A DNA stretch of 64,000 bases from Planococcus citri. Taxonomy: Eukaryota; Arthropoda; Insecta; Hemiptera; Pseudococcidae. Positions within the stretch are counted from its first letter, which is position 1. Every line of letters begins with the position of its first letter. The notes under the pieces were generated by a model that saw only the letters and a list, made by a program, of their open reading frames with translations, ran no database searches and was not told the origin of the DNA. This document shows, in pieces, positions 13,326 to 26,092 of the stretch. The stretch is taken from contig NC_088678.1 of NCBI RefSeq assembly GCF_950023065.1, positions 10,964,580 through 11,028,579 on the forward strand, read 5' to 3'. A program made the translations under genes and the position numbers.

Positions 13326-13549
13326 TTGATTTTTAAATTAATTTTTTTTGGAATTTTTCGTCATTTCTCACACAAAACGTGAAATTTATTAAGTTGATTT
13401 TACGCAGTTCAGTCAAATTAGTGGGTATTCCGACAATAAGGTCAGGTGAAAAGCCCCTGTTCTTGAATTTTAGAAATTTTGATGAAACATTGTTAAGACC
13501 TTGAAAATAAAAAATAAAAAAATGTTGAAGCCAAAAAATTCATCCCACT

Positions 13550-13940
13550 TTACACCCCCCCCTTGCCCACAGTGGTGAAAAACGCTTTATTTGAGGGAGG
13601 CGGGGAGCACAATTCAACGGAGTTTTGTTTTGAATGAAACACTTTGAATTCACCATAAGTAAGTATGTAGAGGAGACATGAATCTTGCAATGTTTATTTT
13701 TTGAAAAAATTTTGGCTCTCCAGGGGAGAGATATTGACGATAAAAGAAAATTTGAAACTGCCGTATCCCGGCTCTCGACCAAACCTAAATCCAGCACATG
13801 AAATGTTTTTCTTTAAAAAATATATCTGCAAGAGTAGGTACCTACCATAATATTGGAATTATTTTCAAATTTTTCCTCCAGGTGGGTCATCTTCAAAAAC
13901 TCAAAAGTCAAAAATGTGTTTTTTGTGTCACAGGCTCACA
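13550..13940 (+). repeat. left arm of a wide-spaced inverted repeat
   Basis: The reverse complement of this block reappears at about 16140-16600 with the order of its sub-blocks preserved as expected for an inverted repeat. The arms are separated by about 2.2 kb containing the putative first exon of the zinc finger gene. The minus-strand open frame at 13540-13797 is part of the repeat and not a convincing gene. Confidence 0.6.
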
Positions 13941-14355
13941 GCAGACCACCAAAGAAAATTTAGCATCATTAATATGAAATATTTGCGAAGAATCCTACTG
14001 AACACGAATATGAAGTTAGGCAAGGTACAGCCAGAGGAATGAATACCTACCTATGACAGGGTGGAAATATGCCGCACTCTTAAAATCTACATGTTTGGCA
14101 GCACTGAACACAAAATCTGACGTCATCAGCGCGTGTAACTCAGTAAACTGGCCTGGAAGTCAAAGAGTTTGCGCAGATTGACCTCATGTTCTCATGTATG
14201 ATTTTCTATGCGTTTCTTATCAAAATAAATGTGCAGTGAAATTGTGAAAAAAACGTGGTTTGCTTTGCTTTGCTCCTTGTTTTTGAATTTGAGTTGTTTT
14301 TAATTTTCAATTATACTGTCGGAAGTGTCGGATAAAATATCTTCAGAATCACAGA

Positions 14356-17300
14356 ATGTCAAAGTCAAAGGTAAATACCTAAGCATGTTTTCTTGTTAAT
14401 TAGAGCATGTAGATTACGAATCAGTCAAATAAGTATTTTACAAGATATGTATCAAACTAAAAATACGAAATAAGATACCTTACTTCAAATTGTGTATTTT
14501 GCGGTTAGGTAATATGACACATCTTATTTTAGTTATTTCAGCACAGTAAATTGCCGAATTGATTCATCATAATCATAACCGCTTAAAATGGCGAAAAATC
14601 AATTTCAAAATGTACTACTTACAATAACATTAGTTTTTTAATCACCACAAAAATTCTAAAATTAAAATTAAAATCGCCAAGAACAAAATAGGTAAATAGT
14701 GCATTTTACAGAGTTGTAATTGATTTGATCAATCACTTTTTTACATAAAATGTGTGTTTTACTCGGTTTTATAAATTATTCCATCCATTCAAGTTTTATA
14801 ATGCGGTTATTATTTTGGTGAATGGTTGGTGCTCAGTTACCAAAGATTCACCAAAACGATGATGCAATGCACTATGCATACTCTTAATGTACATCATTAT
14901 TTTGGTGAATACTTAGTTGGTGCACAGTCACCAAAGATTCTCCAAAACAATAATGTGCAATTGTTCACAAATTTTCTGGTGGAAGTCTGTTGGTGGCCAC
15001 CTAAGTCCCATCAAAGAAATATTGATTGAATAAGGATTTGGTTGGGGCTTGGTTGTTATCCGAATACAGAATTGTTTACTCGTCGTACCTGTTTGACAGC
15101 GTTTCCTGTTAGCAGCTCTCTGCATCTGTGAAGGTATTACGACCTTGGAACCTGCAGAGTTGTGGAGAAAACAAAGTCAAAGTTTTAGTTATCTGGTTAC
15201 AGCCGCGGAGAGGCATTGTTTCATGTTTTAGGCAAATATAGGTCTGGTGGAGGTTTGGCGGCCATTCACCAATGTCTCACTAAAGAATTATTTTGTTCAA
15301 AAAAAGTCTGGTGGTGAATCCTCACCAAAAAATTATTAAACAAATAATAATTCTTTGGTGGGACTTTGGTGGCCGCCACCACAGATGCACCAGAAAATTA
15401 TTGAACAACTAATTCTTTGATGAGACATTAGCGAATGTTGCCAAACCTCCAGCAGACCTATATTTGCCTAACACATGAAACTATGCCCCTCTGCGGTAGT
15501 AACCAGATAACCCAAACCTTGACTTTGTCAAAAGTCTGGTGGTAAGTCCCACCAAAGAATTATTTGTTGGGTCATTGCACTTCAATTCGACCAAGAAAGG
15601 GTAAAGGCGGTCTGCAATTTTTTTGAAATTTTCCCTGTAGAAAGACCTCTTGAAGGGATGACCTATGGTGCAAATCGCAGCTCTCTAGCCCTTTTTCAAA
15701 GGCTGCTAGGGACTGTCAAAGTTTTCAGTGAACTTGAGATATCATCCATTCCAGCAGTGGATTACTCATCGATAATGGTGATGCCTACCAAAAGGGAACT
15801 TTTTCCGATAGTTGAGGAGGGTTTTGAAAGGCTTTCTGGTGATATCATAAAAATCAGTGTTGCCATTTTTTTTTGTAAAAAAAATTAGCTCGAAAAGATT
15901 CAAAACGTGGTTTTCATATCGTTCAGACTCTCAAAAATTCTGAAAAAAAAATTCATTATGAACAACTTTTCAAGCTGAACAACACACTCTCTCTCTCTAA
16001 ATTTGAAACAGTGAAATTTCACTGCTTAGCAGTCACGACATTTTGGCTTCTTAAAAGCAGTAGTTTTTTACTGCAAAACAGTGAAAAATGCATGCAAAAT
16101 TGAAAAATTATATCGCTGTCAGTATGGTTTTTTTTGTGGTGCCCTGACACAAAAAACTCATTTTTGAGTATTTTTTGAGCTTTTAAAGATGATTCACCCG
16201 GAGGAAAAATTTGAAAAAAATCCAATTACAGACATTACATTACAGTACATACTCGTGTAGATATGGTATATTTTCGACCAAAAAAAATTTGTAATCTTGA
16301 ATATTAATGAGTAGTCATATCCTAAAAGTGAAAAATTCTAATATTCTTCCTGAGACTTTGTTTTTGTCAAAAAAACATTTTTTGAAAGGAAAATTAAAAA
16401 GAGGATGCTCAATGGAGCAATTTTGGTTCCGAGATATGGCGGTTTCAAATTATCTTCTGTTAATATCTTCCCCATGGGGAGCCAAAAAATGTTGAAAACA
16501 TTCACGTGGCAAGATTCATGTCTCCTATGGACATTTTAGGTGAATTCAAAATTTTTTACTCAAAACTCATTATTGTGGGTGAAAGCTTCATTCTTCAGGA
16601 AAATTTTGATGTGTTTGAACCAAAAAAAAGTCCGAATGCTCTACTGAAATAAACCTGAGAAAATTTTTAACTTTTTAGTTTTCCGTATGTATTGAACGAA
16701 CTGTACGTCCTAGCAAAAGTCTGATGACAGGACCTACCTATCTAATCTGAACGAGAATTGAATTCTTTACGATTTCGGGTTTTAAGAAATTTTTGTAGAA
16801 CGTTTGGTTTCAAAATTCTACGTTTTTGAAGTTGGGAGGAAAGAAAGTTGCTCGGTAATACAATGTGTTTAAAACCAACTTTACAATGTTTCAGATGTCA
16901 AGTAATCGCAAAAAGGCCGAAAACCGCACGTATGTATTTATATAATTAAGATGTTAACATTATTTTGCGTTCGATTTTAATTTACCTGTATTTATGTACT
17001 CCTTTTGTGTTATGTCCTGTAGAAAAAGTTGCGGCTACTGCGAGGAAAATTTTATAACAATTGCTAGATTACGTACCCATATTGCTTTGGAGCATAAAGA
17101 TGAAGCTTCGAAGTGTTATCTTTGTTTGGAATTGTTTAATAAATTCCCACCTTGGGGTACGGTGCGAAAACACTACGCTAGATTTCACAAAAACGATAAA
17201 TTATACTTCAAAAGTTTGGAATTGCATAAGGTAATTATCGTAATCTTTCTGAACATGAATTAGGTACCTATTGAATACTTTTAACTTAAAATTAATTGTA

Positions 17301-17553
17301 ATATTACCTACCTATATGTCTGTAGGAGGCGTTTAAGAACTCAAAAGATATGAAACCTGACAATAAGGATATGAAACAACCTTCCTCATCGGGAAAAAAG
17401 TTAAAAGTAAGTCTCAGACTGTACCAGCATTTTATCATGGTACATATCTGCCAGAAGTATTTACAAGTTTCATTAATAACTACATTGATGTGTTTTCAGC
17501 AGGGTACAGAAGAACAAGAAAATCCTAACTCTAAAGGCAATTCTCGAAAGTAA
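14356..17553 (+). CDS. small nuclear-type protein with two C2H2 zinc fingers
   Basis: Five exons give a 130-residue protein: 14356-14370 (start, donor AAG|GTAAAT), 16895-16929, 17023-17230, 17326-17406 and 17500-17553 (TAA). All joins keep frame and use GT..AG sites. Exon 3 holds both fingers: CGYC, 12 residues, H-x4-H, then CYLC, 15 residues, H-x4-H. The rest is Lys/Ser-rich and polar. Two fingers of this kind suggest nucleic-acid or protein binding; the target is unknown. The second exon also begins ATG directly after its acceptor, so a 125-residue form starting at 16895 is possible and the tiny first coding exon is less certain. Intron 1 (2.5 kb) is loaded with foldback repeats. Confidence 0.75.
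14826..15560. repeat. CACCAAAGATT foldback repeats inside intron 1 of the zinc finger gene
   Basis: Two direct copies of a TTGGTG/CACCAAAGATT unit (14826-14960) are followed by an inverted pair with arms at about 15172-15343 and 15355-15528 that meet in a short AATAATTCTTTGG-type centre. A further related fragment is at 17710-17745. There is no coding capacity. The pattern fits a MITE-like foldback family inserted in the intron. Confidence 0.65.
15569..15985 (+). mobile_element. one-armed copy of the GGGTCATTCC foldback family
   Basis: It starts GGGTCATTGCAC and follows the left arm of the element at 10864-13325 in order, including the AGCAGTGGATTA block and the run up to AACAACA, then breaks off at a TC microsatellite. 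It lacks the inverted partner arm. It retains the uninterrupted target where the other copy carries a solo LTR. The ORF at 15658-15888 lies wholly within it and is not a gene. Confidence 0.75.
16140..16600 (-). repeat. right arm of a wide-spaced inverted repeat
   Basis: This is the inverted partner of 13550-13940. The block near 16141-16215 matches about 13860-13935, and 16410-16600 matches about 13560-13800, each as reverse complement. It lies in intron 1 of the zinc finger gene. Confidence 0.6.
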
Positions 17554-17762
17554 CACGTACCTACTAAATAGTCCCGAGTCCCAGAAGAAAAAGAAAAGGT
17601 ACCTACAAAAACAAAGCCGAATACTTTGGTTATAGAAGGTAGGTCTATGTTATTTGTACAAATTTTGGTGTATGCAGATTAAAAGACAGTATTAGGCATA
17701 ATACATTATCCTTTTGGTGAATCTTTGGTGACTGCGCACCAATCATTCATTGAAATAATGAA

Positions 17763-17985
17763 ATGTTATTTAAGTTATCTGATAGAATAATCAAAGCCCT
17801 CGTATCTGTAGGATATGAAATTCACGGTCCACGATCGGCGCACGGTCCTATTGCTGTTCCTGTTGCTGCTGCTTCATCCTCAGCATTGCAAACTTCGACT
17901 ACTGTGGAACATATTATGTAAGGGCAGCATGAACTTATATTTTGTCCCGCTAGCAACTGAAGATGAAGAGATAATTTTATTTTAA
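17763..17985 (+). other. possible short exon with two overlapping open frames
   Basis: One frame runs from ATG 17763 to a TAA just after 17918 and is Ala/Ser/Thr-rich towards its end. Another runs from ATG 17815 to TAA 17983-17985 and begins like a signal peptide, with a run of Leu after Arg-Arg. Acceptor-like CTGATAG and CTGTAG and a donor-like TATGTAAGG surround the area. Neither frame has a recognised relative and no partner exon was found. It starts about 210 bp after the zinc finger gene, so it might belong to an alternative 3' end. Confidence 0.2.
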
Positions 17986-20973
17986 TTCACGGAAGAATTC
18001 TAAAAAGGATATGATCTAAGATGAATATGTATACATACGTATTAGAGACCATCTACAGTTTTGAATGTTTCATCATGCAGGGTGGTTCCCAAGTCCCCCT
18101 AAAATGTCCAGAAAATGGAAAAAGTTGACAAATTGGCTATTCTCACTCGTCTGTTGGCAAAAAAGTCGCAATTGAAAAAAAATAAAACTTTAAAAATTTC
18201 AACACGAATAGTTGCCAACTGGATTTTTATAGTTAAGGTCCCTTATCTGAAGTAGGACATGTATTCCCAAAAAACGAAATTCTACGGGTCAACATGAATT
18301 TTGGCTGTGTTTTCAATTTTCTGCCTCAGATATGTTTTTCAAGTCTAGGAAAATGTAAAATAAGTTGATAAAATTGGAAATTTCAACGAATGAAACAGGT
18401 TAGTGAATTTATGGATTAACTAAAAGTGGGTTTGGCAAATTTCCTTATCAACTTTATTTTCATGATGTACTACTCTAATTTTAACCACTAAAAATCACAT
18501 AAACAGTCATGGTGGTCGAAATTAGAGCACCCTATAGAAACAAAATTTGGAGAAATCTACCAAACTTGAGTTTGACTAATTCAAAAATTAATTAATCTGA
18601 TCTGTAATATTAATAGTCAAATATTGTACCTATATTAAGTCGTAGATAATGCTGATTTTGGTGTATTTTGACGTTCATTATAGAGCATTTTAAAGAGTGA
18701 GCGATATTAGGAACCAAAAAATTTCGAATTCAATTTTGATTTATTACTGACGAAAACCATTCATAAAAACGTTTAGAATATCTTGCTGTCTGCGAAGTTT
18801 TGATGTATTCTGGGGGAAAGATGAAGGTGTGATTTAAGCCATTTCAGGGATTTCTATATCTCAAAAAGTGTCAGATTGGCAGCCAAAAGAAAAAATGTGG
18901 TCGACATTAGGGACTCTTACCCTTAGTTTTGAGTGTTTAATAATAATTAGTAAGTTTTATTGCTGTATAAGTATTATTTTTATCAAAGTATTGGTACCAT
19001 TTTGTTTTTATTTTTGAATTTTTATTCGTTTTGCTCATTAATTTGTAGTTTTTTTGTAATTTGAATTAAGTAGTCCCTAGTCCCTCATTTTAAGTATTTT
19101 CAAAGTAACATTTTTTTGTTTATCTACTTACAAATAATACTTAATCGTATTCGTATTTCTTATAAAAAATCATTTAAAAAAAGCTGTTTAACGTTTTTAG
19201 TGCATAAAACATTTATTTACAAAGTACTTGAAATTCAACTATAATAGGTATTAAGAATCTGTATTATTTGGCGACATTTTGATTCCCCCTCTCCATTCTT
19301 AGTAAGTATAAATTTGATTTCCAACAATTCACGAAAAATTGATCTTTTTGGGTATTGAAATTTTGGCTGGTCGTGTATTTTTACACGCGCTTTCAATTCA
19401 GCTTCACCTCGTTCAAAAGTTTTTAAATTTTCAAAAAATTTTTCAAAAACCCAAATTTGGTTTATTTTTTAATGTAAAAATTGAAATTTGATTCAAAAAA
19501 TTATGGTAAAAGAATGAATGTGGTTTCCATTCTATTTTAAATCTCTCAAATCAGAATTGATGGTGGTTTTGTCAAACCATTCTGGATCTTTCAGTCCATT
19601 TTTGAATTCTCTAGTACTGGAAATAAATTTATATGAGGAGGACCAGCGCAAAATTCATCGCATGGGTATGTACTAATTATTAGATCCAACACTCTTTGGA
19701 GTCTATTCTCGAAATCTATTCTAACAAACTTCATTAATTGACGAATTTCGTTATTTTATTTTACAAAAATCCTCATTTGTGCTGCTGGAAAAAATTTTGA
19801 ATTTAAACCAAATCGATCGAGGATCGAAAAAATCCTAAACAGGATTAATCTTAAGTTACAGGAACTGAATTTCATTTGGACTTTTTTATCGCAATTTTTC
19901 TAAAATTAGAATTTCAACAAATTCACTGGAGGCTCCAGAATGACTCGAATGAACCATCAAATCAATTTTCAAGAGATTGAAAATAGGGAATGAATTAAAT
20001 TTTAGCTTTTTATTTCAATTTTATCATAACAATGTTTTCGTAAAAAAAAAGGAACCAATTTTTTTTTCCAAATCCTTAAAAACCAAAAAATAAAATTCAG
20101 CACTTAAAATCAGGTCTGGTAGTAATTTTTGGAAACCATATTTTTAGAAAGAGTCGAATTCGAAGATTTCCAGAATTTTTAAAATATTTTCACCAAAGAT
20201 TGTCAATTTTACAGTAGAGATAAGTGAAGACTTAGGTCTGTTCAAACTGAGGGAAACTGAAAAATTGTACTTGATTTAAATTCTCTGAAAATCAAACAAA
20301 ATGTAATTTATCAATTTCTCCGAATAAACGTCCAAAAAAAAATATGATGAAATCGTTTTTCAATATTTTATTTCCTTCCAAGAAATGAAATCAGTTATTA
20401 TTTGGTTTTACAACACAGGTTATTTTACACCGATGTCGTTTGGATTGCAGCATCGACAGATGAAAGGAGATGAGATGAAATTTCACATGATCTGATGAGC
20501 AGCCGAATAATTTGAGATCAAAAAGTGCATGGTAAAAATTGATGTATTGGATAAGATTTTTTATTAGGTACCTAACCTACCTACTCATTAATTTGTGTAA
20601 TATGTAATATCAGGAGTAATTATCAAATTGAATATTTTCTGCAGAAGTATAGGCAAACCACACAGAAATATGATAGGTAAGATTTCGTCGTTCAACGTTA
20701 AAAATTCAGTACGTAAAAATATGAATCGTGAAAGATGTTGAATATGTATCTAGACCCACCTGCAATAATTATCGCGCAGTTGCACTGATTAGCACACTTC
20801 CTCCCACATTACCAGGTTTGTTGATTCAAGTCACTAAAAAGCCAAAATTTTCTTGCTTCGGTATCCTTATCAGTTCAATAATACGCATCAGCTCTCATAC
20901 GTATGTTATGTTTTTCCATCATTTGTGTCTTGATATTTGATGGTAGCTTGTGTAATTCGCGTACTCTTTAATT
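17986..20973. other. intergenic, no gene recognised
   Basis: AT-rich sequence with one CTGGAGGCTCCAG palindrome (near 19926) from the dispersed repeat family and no supported exon. The last 300 bp probably contain the promoter and 5' untranslated region of the following membrane-protein gene, but I see no decisive TATA or initiator. Confidence 0.4.
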
Positions 20974-21984
20974 ATGGTAAATTTCAAAATGCATTTTAAA
21001 CCTGTAAATTTTGATTTAAATGTGCGAACTGTGACTTCCATTGTTTTATGGCTAGATTTGGTGAGTACCTACCTACTGAACCTTACAATATGTTATGTTA
21101 CTCGTAGCTTTTTTAGCATTGAAATACTTCAACTTTGTGTACAGATATTTCTCTATTTTTGGTACAGTGATATTCACTCAATTTGATGTTTATTTTTTCC
21201 TCTGTAGATCGTATGTAGTTGTGTTTCACTAGTGCATTTATCTCAAGCTCAAGCCGAATTTTGTTTAAATAAAAGTAAAGGTAACTGAGCAAAATTCACC
21301 TACTTACGACTTGTAATTTGAATCAAGTAATCTAATTTCTGTGTATTTTATAGACTGCAGTTTCCATTTTCACATCGTCGAATGTCTGTTGACGAACGTA
21401 TTCGTTACTTTGATTGCTCTATATGGAAATCGACATGTAAATATTACCTAATCGACTACTATTTCTATGCATTATTAGCCTACTACCTTTTAACTAATTC
21501 TTTAATTAAATTTTGATCAATTTTTGCAGAAAAAACCAGCATTGTTTTTTCCATACATCGTTATCAAAGTCTTGTTCATCATCACGTTGGTATTTTTAAT
21601 GATATACAGGGCAGAATTCACACGTACTGATTCGACATCCGAGTTCCATAACTGGTTACCTGCTCCTATCGATTTAGCTAATGGAATAGCTCTTTTTATA
21701 TTTTTTGGTAAGCATTACCTATTTATTTCTATTTCTCGTGTACATATTTTTGAGAGACCATCTTTTTTATTGATTGCGTTTACGATGTGACAGCGTTTCA
21801 ATTTTATGCTGTTTCCGTGATGATTTTGAGTTATAAGAAGACCGTTGAAATATTATCAGCTTGTCGTCCTGGCAATAAAACGTTCAAATCGGTTGTATCC
21901 ATATGGATTGGAGATGATTCTAGAACGAATATGAATATGCACAGTAATGATAGTACTTGTATTATTGAAACCGAAAGTAGATAA
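20974..21984 (+). CDS. four-pass membrane protein, 203 residues, complete
   Basis: Five exons, 20974-21060, 21208-21280, 21354-21436, 21530-21707 and 21794-21984, join in frame with GT..AG introns of 73-147 bp in phases 0, 1, 0 and 1. Hydrophobic segments lie at about residues 21-40, 61-77, 85-107 and 130-153. A loop with Cys residues follows the first segment and a polar tail of 50 residues ends the protein, without a PPxY motif. The fourth exon starts Lys-Lys-Pro as in its paralogues. The closest known style is the LAPTM-like tetraspan family of endolysosomal membranes; this is inferred from topology and intron pattern, not from a strong motif. It is the only family member here on the plus strand. 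Confidence 0.85.
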
Positions 21985-23127
21985 TGTGTGTTATTTTGTA
22001 TCGTGTTCCACGCTTGTATAGCATAATTTTTTTTTTTTTTTAATTTCTAAATTTGCAGCGTATTTATTTCTTTTCATTATTGTAAATACGAACTGGTTGT
22101 GTTCGATGCTTATATGTTTTAAATCAAATTATCATTGAGAAAAGCTATCAGCACGATCAGCGAGTATATTTTTATTATTTTTGTACGGTTTCCTATTTTT
22201 TCTTGCATTTTTTTTTTCAACTTCAGTTTTATGTAAATTGTAATTTGATGATGAGAAATTTGAAATTATTTATTCTGGTATATTCGATGTTACTTTTGCA
22301 TTAAATTAAGGTCCAAAATATGTAGAACTAAACATGACTTTGAATTTTTTTTTAAATTTAAATTTTATTCATCGTAATTCGTAGTTGATTAATACGTCAT
22401 TTAGTAGCTATAGCTAACATTTAAATGACAATGATGATGAAATATCACAACAAAGTGTCTTTCTAATATTTTAGTTTTTATTCAATAATGACTAATTTAC
22501 AAAAATGGAATGGGATAGGTACAAGTTATTGAACGAGAATCAAATCTGACAAAATTAAACTGATTTTTGGCTACTTTACTTTAATTTTGTTTAAATCAGA
22601 AAATAAATCATTAATCATTTTAAACATTCCTTAGATAAGTATATAAGAAATTTCAATTGAAAAAAAAGGTACTTACAAAAAAAAAAAAAAAAAAACGAAA
22701 ATGAAAAGTGAAAGTAAAAGTAAATAAGTACCTACGAGTAAGTACTTCAAAAAATTGATAGTAAGTACATAAATGGTAAAATTTATACGCCAGAACAGAA
22801 TCAATACATTTTCATAGCTTTTCACCAAAGAGTGCAATTCCTGTGAACAAAACGCAAACAAATGCTCAGAAGTGAATTGAAAGCATTACAAAACCGCTTT
22901 AAGGGTTGCAATTCTCTTCTCAACTAACGATGTTTCTTGAAAACTATCTTAATTGAATATCCATAATTGAAAAATTGCTTTATGAGTAAGTGTAAGAGTT
23001 ATAATTGTAAAATTGCTCAGATTATTGAAAAATAACCAAGTAATAATGACATCTCATTAAAATAGAACATAACTTCATGAATATTGCATAAAACATCATT
23101 GAAATTATGCAAAAACTGCCAAAAAAG
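21985..23127. other. 3' flank and intergenic DNA
   Basis: The 3' untranslated region of the preceding gene probably lies in the first few hundred bases, with weak ATTAAA-type signals near 22301. A 19-nt A-run sits at about 22677-22695. No exon is supported. Confidence 0.4.
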
Positions 23128-24737
23128 GGGTCATTCCATGTCAACTCAATCAACGTTTTTGAGTCATGTCTTTCGATTTCGCTCAAATTTTGTTCACAGT
23201 ATAAGTATACCCACCCAGTAAGTAATTACCGCGCAATCAGTTTGGTCCCAGCCCCCTCAGGGGACAGGTGGGGGGGCTTCCATTATTTTCACATTGTCTC
23301 GAGGTACTCAACTTCAGCAGCCCATTCCTCCAAAACTATGACACTTTGATCAAAACTGATTTCACAGTTCGAAAGGGCATTGAATTTAGAACTTTTTAAG
23401 CATTTTGAAATTTTCAAAAGTTGAAAGATGAACTCTCAAATCGAAAGTTCAAATTTCAAAATGGCGCTGTAAGTGGGAGCTACCATTTAAAATTTTGAAA
23501 AAATTTCCATAGATGAACCTTTTGATGCTTTTTTGAAATATTCAAGTTTCGAGATGGGATCTCTCAACGGAAGGGGAGCACCCCCACCCCCAATTTTGGG
23601 CGAAACTTTCGAAAGAAAATCTAGGGCATGTGACGTATCGAATTCTATGTTTTTGGTGATGCTGAATACGAATATGACGTCATATTTTTGATAAGACCCC
23701 ATCCATGGCCCCCAGCACCTGTCCAAAAGGGGTAAAAGTTCAAAAAAGTGTTTTGTTCGTGTGACACATGGAATAGTATGTTTTTGGTGACGCTGGACAC
23801 GAATATGATATCAGATTTTTGATTGGACCCGTCCACGGCCCCCAGCAGCTCCCCAAAAGGGGTAACCCCCAAAAACATGGTTACATTCATGTGACACATG
23901 AAATAGTATGTTTTCGATATCGCTGAACACGAATATTGCCATAGTTTTTTTAAATCGACCTCACCCATGGCCCCCAGAACCTCCCCCAATAGGTAAAAGT
24001 CTAAAAAAATTGTTGGGGGCCGTGGATGGAGTCCAATCAAAAATCTGACGTCAAATTCGTGTTCAGCGTCACCAAAAACATACTATTCCACGTGTCGCAC
24101 GAACAAAAACACTTTTTTGAACTTTTACTCCCTTGGGGTGGTGCTGGGGCCATGGATGGGGTCTTATCAAAAATCTGACGTCATATTCGTGTTCAGCGTC
24201 ACCAAAAACATAGAATTCAATACGTCACATGCCCCAGATTTTCTTTCGAAAGTTTCGTCCAAAATTTGGGGTGGGGGTGCTCTCCCTCCATTAAGAGATC
24301 CCATCTCGAAACTTGAATATTTCAAAAAAGCATCAAAAGGTTCATCTATGGAAATTTTTTCAAAATTTTAAATGGTAGCGCCCACTTACAGCGCCATTTT
24401 GAAATTTGAACTTTCAATTTGAAAGTTCAACTTTCAACTTTTGAAAATTTCAAAATGCTTAAAAAGTTTTAAATGCAATGCCCTTTTGAACTGTGAAATC
24501 ATTTTTGATCAAAGTATCATAGTTTTGGAGGAGTGGGCTGCTGAAGTTGAGTACCTCGAGACAATGTGGAAATAATGGAAGCCCCCCCCCACCTGTCCCC
24601 TGAGGGGGCTGGGACCAAACTGATTGCGGGGTTATTACTTACTGGGTGGGTATACATTGTAAACAAAATTTGAGCGAAATCGAAAAACATGACTTTCAAA
24701 ATCGCCTTGTTTTGGTTGAGTTGACATGGAATGACCC
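23128..24737. mobile_element. 1.61 kb foldback transposon ending in GGGTCATTCCATG
   Basis: Both ends carry GGGTCATTCCATGTCAACTC in inverted orientation. The arms are near-perfect reverse complements for about 800 bp and meet near 23960. Each arm contains short direct sub-repeats (an ACCAAAAACATA / GTCACATG unit of roughly 130 bp, two to three copies). The terminal motif is shared with the elements at 10864-13325 and 15569-15985, though the arm bodies differ, so this is a separate subfamily. Open frames at 23487-23726, 23645-24040, 24117-24371 and 24517-24771 are mirror images of each other and not genes. Confidence 0.9.
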
Positions 24738-26092
24738 AAAAACGACCATAAAGTTGATGAAAGATGTTCATACGCGTAATTTTAGTAAATCCAAACTACT
24801 CAAATTATTGAACATCATCGAGAATTTAATAAATAATAAGTAATAATCGTCATTAAAATAGAATAAAATTTTGTGAAAATTGCATCAAAGTATTAAAAAA
24901 AAAATAATAGAGATAGAAATTATGAGATAAGCATTAAAATACTTACTTAATTGAAAATTACCAAAAACAAATGAAATTCTCGAAACACGATCAAATTTCA
25001 AAAATGCTTCAAACAGCCTTAAATTATTAATTAAATTGCCAGAAAATTAGGTATAGAAAATCAGCCAAATTGTATGAGATTGAATTGAGAATTGCAAAAA
25101 TATGGCGAATAAAATTTGTTGAAAGATCACAAAATTCAGAAATAATATGAAAAAAATGGCTAAAAATTGTAAAAAAAAAAATAAATAATAACCAAAGGTG
25201 GAATTTTATTAGGCTAAAACTGGACAAAATTTTGTGAGAATCACAAATGAAACATACTAATTAAATAAAACCTATTAAAGTGATATAAAAACAATCAAAA
25301 ACGACTAAAAGTTGATATTATAACTCGAAAGATGAGTAGATAAATGATGAGAAAGCTGATTTGAGAGAATACTTATCGATAATGATTCCTCTAACACATT
25401 TAAAAACGTATTTCAGGATCCTCCATTACAAAGAATGTAACAAATTACAAAACCGCTTTATGAATCATGATTTTTCACTAAACTAACATCGTTTTCTTGA
25501 ACTATGGATTCATCATCTAAATTTTTTGGGATATCAATACTATAAATTCGGCATTGGCAATGTTTGGCAAGATGCCAAAATGTTTAAAGCTCAAGTTTAA
25601 TGAAACGAAATACGTATGATTACTTACGAGGGAACCATTTGAAATGACACTCAACGATTTGAATAAAACCGAGCTAAATATAAGTAGAATGTTTGAAAAA
25701 CCTTGTAATTAAACTTTCTGGAGCTAATAGTTCATTTTTGGCTCTTCCAGAGTGATTTTGAATTTGTAGAGAATTTCAGCAACTACATAAAACAGTTGAG
25801 AATTTGAAAAAAATTAATTTGTAAAATTTTTAAAAATTTGACAAAAATTTAGAAATGAACTTCAGCATCTGACATTTTAATTGCAAAGGTCTTAGGATAA
25901 TAGGACATGTTCTATCGATTTAGTTTATATATTGTAATGTAATTAATGTTGCTCGAATCGGAGAGTGAGTGCCAGTTCAGGATGGCTATTTGCATAGACA
26001 ATAAGTAGGCATAGTAGATTTTGAGTAGGTACGTTCACACAAGCAATTCATTTTTTACAATAATGAGAGATAAGCTTATTAAATATACACCA
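24738..26092. other. intergenic, no gene recognised
   Basis: Very AT-rich sequence without a supported exon, transposon end or RNA gene. It contains the downstream region of the minus-strand membrane-protein gene that ends at 26093. Confidence 0.4.

Noticed and set aside
23487..24771. Several overlapping open frames on both strands
   Set aside because: They are mirror images produced by the two arms of the foldback transposon at 23128-24737.
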